Of a stretch of 10,831 nt of DNA, positions 6,353-10,831 are shown piece after piece. The notes under the pieces were generated by a model, which saw nothing but the letters and a program-made list of their open reading frames with translations, searched no databases and was not told the origin of the DNA. Numbering within the stretch: the first letter of the stretch is position 1; the number at the start of each line of letters is the position of its first letter. This DNA comes from DATGIQ01 sp035295665 (GTDB lineage Bacteria; Planctomycetota; Planctomycetia; Gemmatales; Gemmataceae). The translations under genes were made by a program, and so were the position numbers. Where the stretch lies: positions 1 to 10,831 of the forward strand of contig DATGIQ010000361.1 in NCBI GenBank assembly GCA_035295665.1, in the 5' to 3' direction.

Positions 6353-7894
6353 CTAATCCACGTTCTGCATTCCGGCCAGGTTGATCCACTCGGAATCTCC
6401 GCCTCCGACCAGCCGACAGCGAATAACCATCTCGCGGCTGCCCTTGTCGGGGACGAAAACCTGGAACCCGCCATTGTTATCGGTCAATGTTTTCTCCGGA
6501 TCGCCTTCAATCTTCACCGCGACGGTGCCGTGATTCCCCTGGACGGTCGCCCGGCCAAGGATCTTGAATTTGCTTTCGGCACCGTCGGGGTACCTCTCGA
6601 TCCAGTGGTTTTTGTCGACCCGTATCCAATAGCGTTTGCCCGGCTGCGGTTCGCCGGTGTAGTCGAAGGAGAAGAAGTTGGGCACCTTGGTCCGCAAATC
6701 CTCCGCGGTGATTTTGGAGAGGCCCTCCGGGAGCTTGGCGGGCTCTTTTCGCTCCCCTTGCCCGGCGGTTGCTTCGGCACGTTCGCTGGACTTCCCTTCT
6801 GCCGCCGCAACCAGCTGTTCAATGCGATGATCCATGTCTCGGGAGCCGACCGACTTATCGACGATCACGCCCTTATGATCGAGGAGGTAAAGGGTGGGCC
6901 AGCCTTGAACATTCCACTGGCTGGCGATGGGGCCGCGGGTGTTGCCGCCATCCCACCAGGAACGCCACGTAATCTGCTCCTTTTCCATTACCTTCTTGAG
7001 TTCTTCGCGATTGGAATCACTGTTGATGCCCAGGATTACGAATGGCTTATCTGTGAGCTTGTTCACGAGCGACCGCTCGTGGGGGTACATGGCCCGGCAG
7101 GGGCCTCACCAATTCCCCCAGAAATCGAGCAGCACCACCTTTCCGCGGTAGTCGCTCAATTTGAACTTTTGGCCATTGATATCCTCACCCTCGATTTCGG
7201 GTGCCACTTTGCCGATCGCCAGATTGCGCAACTCAAACAATTCACCCTTGGCCAACGACTCGATTTTGCGGCGGAACACCTCGACATCCGGAAACTCCTT
7301 GACCACGCGCTCGAAAAGCTGTTCCGCCTCTGCGGTGGACGTCTTGGTCCGTTGGGCCTTGTCTTTCAGGTACTGTCCCAGGGCGAAGCACGCCTGCGCC
7401 TGCACTTCGCGGTGCGGATTCTTTTCGAGGATCGTACGGAGATCTTTCTCCGCATTAGGATCGGAGTAGCGAAGGTTTTGACAAATCGGGCCCAATTGCT
7501 TGCTGTTCAGGTGGTCACGCAGGAGGACGGCCAAGGCTTTCTTCCCTTCCGGACCTTGACCACCCGTGTTCTGAACGACCCAAGCGAGGGCATCGATGGC
7601 GACGGGATCCTTGGGATTCTTCTCTGCCAGCTCCATCATGCGGGCAGCATATTTCTGGGGGCGGGGATACTCGAGCTTCTTTTGCTCTTCCGCGGTGGCC
7701 TTGTTGTACGCCTGGAAAAACTCCTGCTGCACTTTCTGCATTTCCTTGACGAGGCTCTGATACTGTTCGGCCGGGGTCTTTTCTTGTGCGGGGGACGGCG
7801 TGTCCGGCTTCTTTGGGTCCTTGGGATCATCCAAGGCCCAGAGCGCTGGTGCCAATAATAGGAACCCGAGAACACCTCCCGAAAATCGACGCAT
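6353..7894 (-). CDS. Predicted selenoprotein: secreted TlpA-like thioredoxin with a Trp-Sec-Gly-Pro-Cys active site
   Basis: A single frame of 514 codons ending in TAG, interrupted by one UGA at codon 263. It reads DFWGNW-UGA-GPCRAMYPHER, so UGA sits exactly where TlpA-family proteins have the first Cys of WCxxC; Cys266 is the resolving residue. The frame and homology continue on both sides: the conserved KVVLLDFW strand precedes, and a thioredoxin fold with GWPTLY (cis-Pro333) follows. A SECIS-like hairpin lies downstream (7064-7081). Residues 1-20 form a signal peptide (MRRF, hydrophobic core, likely cut after ALWA). About 33-222 is a charged, helical, repeat-like region; about 226-375 is the thioredoxin domain; about 376-513 is a beta-rich tail I do not recognise. 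The ATG at 7894 has GGAGGG six bases upstream; the in-frame TTG at 7945 has none. The likely role is thiol-disulfide exchange in the envelope. The alternative is a nonsense-mutated pseudogene, which the hairpin and intact flanking frame argue against. Confidence 0.82.
7064..7081 (-). promoter_or_regulatory. Candidate bacterial SECIS hairpin
   Basis: On the mRNA, CACGAGC-GGUC-GCUCGUG forms a perfect 7-bp stem with a GGUC loop. The hairpin begins 24 nt and its loop 31 nt after the UGA, within the roughly 16-37 nt UGA-to-loop range reported for bacterial SECIS elements. GGUC is also present in the apical loop of the E. coli fdhF SECIS, where the loop G and U contact SelB. It lies wholly inside the coding sequence, as bacterial SECIS elements do. 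Confidence 0.72.
7106..7108 (-). other. In-frame UGA predicted to encode selenocysteine
   Basis: This UGA replaces the N-terminal active-site Cys codon of a WCGPC motif. The codons before (Trp) and after (Gly, Pro, Cys) are intact. It is the only stop codon inside the 514-codon frame. Confidence 0.78.
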
Positions 7895-7900
7895 CTGCGG

Positions 7901-7906
7901 CCCTCC
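7901..7906 (-). promoter_or_regulatory. Ribosome binding site fixing the selenoprotein start
   Basis: GGAGGG on the minus strand lies six bases before the ATG at 7894. It decides the start in favour of this ATG, which directly opens a signal peptide, over the TTG 17 codons upstream. Confidence 0.7.
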
Positions 7907-7991
7907 AACAAGTAGGAACCTGATCGTGCTTCCGGTCGTACGCAAGTTGGGACGCGAAAATTACACGGCCTCCTTGATTCCGTCGTTTTGT

Positions 7992-8021
7992 ATTCTACCG
8001 GGCAAGCATACCAAACCACAA
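7992..8021 (-). promoter_or_regulatory. Promoter candidate for the selenoprotein gene
   Basis: On the minus strand, TTGTGG (8016-8021) and TAGAAT (7992-7997) are 18 bases apart, about 100 bases before the ATG. The -10 is good (5 of 6), the -35 is poor (3 of 6). Confidence 0.3.
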
Positions 8022-8179
8022 TTCCGGGCGGTTTCATGTTCGGAGCGCTCGCCACGGTGGACCCTACCATGCACGCGCTCTTCCAGGCGACCTTTGCCCG
8101 CAACTCTGTCGAAATACATGGATCAGGGCAGTGGCTTGCAATGTTTGGCCGGGGTCTTCCTGGCCCAGCTTTTCCGCGG

Positions 8180-8353
8180 TTACGGTGCCCAGGTCCCGTC
8201 ATTCAACAAGATCGAAACGTTGTTCGACAGGGCCAGAAGAACGAACGCCGCGGCCATGGCATAGACCTTCTGGAAAACCTGATCCTTCAGGAAAAGCAGT
8301 CGGGACAGATGAGAAGGACGCAGCAGGGCCTTCCTGCTTTGTGTCCGTTCCAT
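8180..8353 (-). CDS. Possible small single-span membrane protein (57 residues)
   Basis: From the ATG at 8353 the frame encodes 57 residues: a basic N-terminal half (MERTQSRKALLRPSHLSRLL) and one hydrophobic segment at about 30-50 (AMAAAFVLLAL core). About 70% of its codons end in G or C, with frequent CTG, GCC and AAG, similar to the real genes here. No ribosome site sits well before 8353; an in-frame ATG at 8404 is an alternative. A GGGAG does sit well before an ATG at 8363, but that opens another frame with no recognisable features. I do not recognise a family. It may be chance. Confidence 0.3.
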   Translation of the reverse strand: MERTQSRKALLRPSHLSRLLFLKDQVFQKVYAMAAAFVLLALSNNVSILLNDGTWAP

Positions 8354-8556
8354 CCAATGCCATCTAAAACTCCCACCCTGGCACGAAGTTAACGAACGGC
8401 TCATGATCCCATCCGCCATTGCGAGTCCGTCTGCATGAGAAGAAGGAAGCATCAGTCCCGAGCGCGCAAGCCCGTCGCCCGGACCATGCCTGGATTCCTT
8501 GCTAAGGACAGAACTGCGCAATCCAACTTCTTCAGGACAAGAACAGGAAAAATAAA

Positions 8557-8585
8557 TTGAGCATCCGTTGTCTTTCTGGTACACC
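8557..8585 (+). promoter_or_regulatory. Weak promoter candidate for the WD40 kinase
   Basis: TTGAGC (8557-8562) and TACACC (8580-8585) are 17 bases apart, about 28 bases before the kinase ATG. The -35 is fair and the -10 poor. Confidence 0.25.
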
Positions 8586-8601
8586 AACTGGATCAATCCC
8601 T

Positions 8602-8606
8602 GAGGA
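8602..8606 (+). promoter_or_regulatory. Ribosome binding site of the WD40 kinase
   Basis: GAGGA ends seven bases before the ATG at 8614 and supports this start over the in-frame ATG at 8668, 18 codons downstream. Confidence 0.55.
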
Positions 8607-8613
8607 CCGGCCC

Positions 8614-10831
8614 ATGAACGACCAGGCCATTCCGAGCGATGTCCCTCTGCTCCCGTCCGCACCGCCCATGGCCGCGGAAGCACCGACCTTGGCACCCGAT
8701 CCTGTCGTGTCGGCGGTTCAAGGAGGACCGCTCACCACGCGGTATTTCGGGGATTACGAGTTGCTGGGAGAACTCGCTCGCGGCGGCATGGGCGTGGTCT
8801 ACCGAGCGCGGCAAATCAGCCTCAACCGCCCCGTCGCCCTGAAAATGATCCTCGCCGGCCAGCTCGCTTCCGCGGCGGACGTACGACGCTTCCATACGGA
8901 AGCCGAGGCGGCCGCCAATCTCGATCATCCCCATATTGTTCCCATCTACGAAGTTGGCGAGCATGAGGGACAACATTATTTCAGCATGAGGCTGGTCGAA
9001 GGGGGCAGCCTGGCGGAGCAGATTAATCACTTCCTGCACGACCCGAAAGCGGCAGCCACGCTGCTGGCGGGGGTGGCACGGGCTGTGCACCACGCTCACC
9101 AACGAGGAATCCTTCATCGCGATCTCAAGCCAGGCAATATTCTCCTGGACCGCCAGGGGCAACCCCACGTTACGGATTTCGGCCTGGCCCGGCGCGTCGA
9201 AGGGAACACTCAGCAAACGCAGACGGGGGCCATTGTTGGCACGCCCAGCTACATGCCGCCGGAACAAGCGCGGTCGGAGAAAGTGTTGACCACGGCTATT
9301 GACGTTTACGCGCTGGGTGCCATGCTCTATGAATTGCTCACGGGCAAACCGCCCTTCAAGGCGGACACCCCTTTGGACACGCTCCTTCTGGTCCTCGAAC
9401 AGGAGCCCCGGCGGCCGCGCGAACTGAATCCGCACGTAGACCGCGACCTGGAAACGATCTGCCTGAAGTGCTTGGAGAAGGAATCGTCCAGGCGGTATGG
9501 GTCGGCGGAAGCGTTGGCAGAGGACCTGGAACGATGGCTGGCCAACGAACCGATCCAGGCCCGTCCGGTAAGCCGTACCGAACGAACATGGCGCTGGGTC
9601 CGGCGCAATCCGACCGTAGCCGGCCTTCTGGCGGCGGTGACGTTGGCACTGTTGGCAGGCACCGCGGTTTCTTCGTTCTTCGCAATCCAGGCCAGCCATG
9701 AAGCTGCGGATGCCCTGCTGGCAAAGCAGCGCGCGGATAAAAATGCCACGGACGCCAACGAGCAAAAGCAGCGCGCCGTCGAACAAGAAAGGCAGGCCAA
9801 GGAACGAGAATCGTTAGCCCGCCATTACTTCTACGGAGCCGACATCAATCTGGCTCAGCAAGCCCTGGAAAACGGCCAAGGCCAGCGTCTCATTAGTGTG
9901 CTCAATCGTCAGAGACCGGCGGCCGCGCAGGAGGATCTGCGCACCTTTGAATGGTATTATCTCTGGCGGCTGGCCCACACCGAACGATTGACGCTCCGTG
10001 GCCATACCCAGCCGCCAACATCGTTGGCTTACTCCGCCGATGGGAAGAGCCTGGCCTCGGCTGCCGGCAGCGAAGTCAAGGTGTGGGACCTGGCCAGCGG
10101 TCAAACTCGCTGTACGATTTCTGTTCCATTTGATACTTCAATTATCCCCGGAAGCGTGGTCCCTCCTTCTCTTGTGCTAGCGTTCTCGCCGGATGGCAAG
10201 ACTTTGGCGATTGGCCGGACTTGCGACATCCAGATCGTTCAGCAGAAGCAGAAGCCGGAGCCCCTCGTGCAGCTCTGGGATCTGGCCACGGGCCACAAAA
10301 CCGCCGACCTCGTGGAGGGATTCGGCCAGGTCAAAAACATCGTTTTTTCCGCAGATGGCAGGACCCTAACCGTTGCGGGAGAAAGCAGGCCGGATGTAAG
10401 GAGTGGAGCAACAAGTATCCTGGCGCGGATCATTTCTGGAAATATGTTCGGTGACCTCTGGGTTTGGTCCGGGGACCTGACGGGTGGACAGGGTAAGCGG
10501 GTCGAGTTCACGGTTCCGGAATCGCATCTCAATCCCCAGGAAATGGCCCTGAGCCCAGATGGCGAGACGCTCGCTGCATGGGGAAGCGGAATGCCACCGG
10601 GCGCCTTCGTCGGTAGCATGTTTGGCAACCGCTCCATGCTGCTGGAGCGGATGGAATACATCATCTGCGTGTGGGAAGTGCCTTCCGGGAAGGTGCTAGG
10701 CATGTTCCATGACCGAATTGGAGAGTCGATATCAGCGGCCATTTCCCCGGACGGCCAGACGGTAGCCTCGCAAGGAAATGATGGCCGCCTCCGATTGCGC
10801 AATGTTCGTACAGGCCAGCTCCAAGCTGCCT
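8614..10831 (+). CDS. Transmembrane serine/threonine protein kinase with WD40 repeats, 3' partial
   Basis: The frame runs from the ATG at 8614 off the right edge, giving 739 complete codons. Order of parts: a disordered Pro/Ala-rich N-terminus (1-45); a Hanks kinase domain (about 48-310) with ARGGMG at 55-60, Lys77, helix-C Glu96, HRDLKPGN at 168-175, DFG at 188-190 and GTPSYMPPE at 209-217; a basic WRWVRRNP stretch and one transmembrane helix at about 335-357; a charged coiled coil at about 361-400; a helical linker with FEWYYLWR at 445-452; then WD40 repeats from about 457. Five repeat starts are visible through their SPDGK- or SADGK-like turns, and the blades are irregular with long insertions. 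This kinase-TM-coiled coil-WD40 plan is common in planctomycetes: the kinase acts inside and the propeller probably binds a ligand or protein beyond the membrane, so it should be a receptor-type kinase. Catalytic residues are intact. Ligand and targets are unknown. Confidence 0.93.
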   Translation, partial: MNDQAIPSDVPLLPSAPPMAAEAPTLAPDPVVSAVQGGPLTTRYFGDYELLGELARGGMGVVYRARQISLNRPVALKMILAGQLASAADVRRFHTEAEAAANLDHPHIVPIYEVGEHEGQHYFSMRLVEGGSLAEQINHFLHDPKAAATLLAGVARAVHHAHQRGILHRDLKPGNILLDRQGQPHVTDFGLARRVEGNTQQTQTGAIVGTPSYMPPEQARSEKVLTTAIDVYALGAMLYELLTGKPPFKADTPLDTLLLVLEQEPRRPRELNPHVDRDLETICLKCLEKESSRRYGSAEALAEDLERWLANEPIQARPVSRTERTWRWVRRNPTVAGLLAAVTLALLAGTAVSSFFAIQASHEAADALLAKQRADKNATDANEQKQRAVEQERQAKERESLARHYFYGADINLAQQALENGQGQRLISVLNRQRPAAAQEDLRTFEWYYLWRLAHTERLTLRGHTQPPTSLAYSADGKSLASAAGSEVKVWDLASGQTRCTISVPFDTSIIPGSVVPPSLVLAFSPDGKTLAIGRTCDIQIVQQKQKPEPLVQLWDLATGHKTADLVEGFGQVKNIVFSADGRTLTVAGESRPDVRSGATSILARIISGNMFGDLWVWSGDLTGGQGKRVEFTVPESHLNPQEMALSPDGETLAAWGSGMPPGAFVGSMFGNRSMLLERMEYIICVWEVPSGKVLGMFHDRIGESISAAISPDGQTVASQGNDGRLRLRNVRTGQLQAA

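Larger units (their letters stand above)
7895..8613. other. Divergent intergenic region, mostly without recognisable genes
   Basis: About 720 bases separate the start of the selenoprotein gene (minus) from the start of the WD40 kinase (plus). It holds the ribosome site and promoter candidate of the former, those of the latter near its right end, and one possible small gene on the minus strand (8180-8353). Several open frames cross it on both strands (for example 7988-8392 plus), but none shows a recognisable domain or a start with a good ribosome site. A run of AT-rich sequence at 8547-8558 marks the kinase promoter area. I see no repeats or RNA genes. Confidence 0.5.

Noticed and set aside
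6353..7090. A separate 245-residue thioredoxin-like protein starting at the internal ATG at 7090
   Set aside because: This start would cut off the active site and the first half of the fold and has no ribosome site. The frame is continuous with the upstream part through the UGA.
6197..7858. A 553-codon plus-strand open frame opposite the selenoprotein gene
   Set aside because: It is antisense to a gene with signal peptide, thioredoxin motifs and ribosome site, overlaps the 3' end of the TlpA-like gene, and its own translation has no recognisable domain. It arises from the codon bias of the real gene.
7988..8392. A 134-codon plus-strand frame in the gene-poor divergent region
   Set aside because: It begins at a TTG without a ribosome site, shows no domain or membrane segment, and its start overlaps the likely promoter of the selenoprotein gene.
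8593..9786. A 397-codon minus-strand open frame
   Set aside because: It lies wholly antisense to the kinase domain of the WD40 kinase; it is low in recognisable features and rich in Arg and Gln, typical of shadow frames.
1..10831. CRISPR arrays, tRNA genes, insertion sequences or attachment sites
   Set aside because: I found no regularly spaced repeats, no cloverleaf-like sequence, no transposase motif and no terminal inverted repeats by reading both strands.

Overview
The window looks like a piece of a planctomycete chromosome, most likely Gemmataceae-like. The evidence is family content only: two Hanks-type Ser/Thr kinases (one with a transmembrane segment, coiled coil and WD40 C-terminus), a relic of a planctomycete-style ECF sigma factor running into a WD40 repeat, and long TlpA-type thioredoxin proteins. 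Base composition is moderately GC-rich. There are no rRNA or tRNA genes, CRISPR arrays or insertion sequences. The genus cannot be read from the sequence.

Layout. 1-1228 (+): 3' part of an alkaline-phosphatase-superfamily (nucleotide pyrophosphatase-like) gene, open at the left edge. 1374-2738 (+): soluble Ser/Thr kinase with an unrecognised C-terminal domain. 2888-4759 (+): SulP anion transporter with a STAS domain. 4898-5193 (+): decayed ECF sigma factor (region 4) fused to the start of a WD40 repeat. 5299-6291 (+): membrane-anchored TlpA-like thioredoxin with a normal WCGPC site. 6353-7894 (-): secreted TlpA-like protein whose single open frame is interrupted by one in-frame UGA, exactly where the first active-site cysteine belongs. 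7895-8613: mostly non-coding divergent region with a possible small membrane-protein gene. 8614-10831 (+): Ser/Thr kinase with WD40 repeats, open at the right edge.

The main result is the 6353-7894 gene. On a naive reading it splits into two ORFs. They lie in the same frame, separated by a UGA that gives Trp-UGA-Gly-Pro-Cys. Downstream of this UGA the mRNA contains a perfect 7-bp hairpin with a GGUC apical loop (7064-7081), the same loop bases as the E. coli fdhF SECIS, 31 nt after the UGA. This supports a selenoprotein (active site U-G-P-C, Sec263/Cys266) and argues against a pseudogene. It faces a Cys-type TlpA homologue across a 61-bp gap containing an 8-bp hairpin, so two envelope thiol-disulfide proteins, one predicted Sec and one Cys, sit tail to tail.

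The other genes look like independent transcription units with their own promoter-like sequences. No pathway clearly links the phosphodiesterase, the transporter and the kinases.
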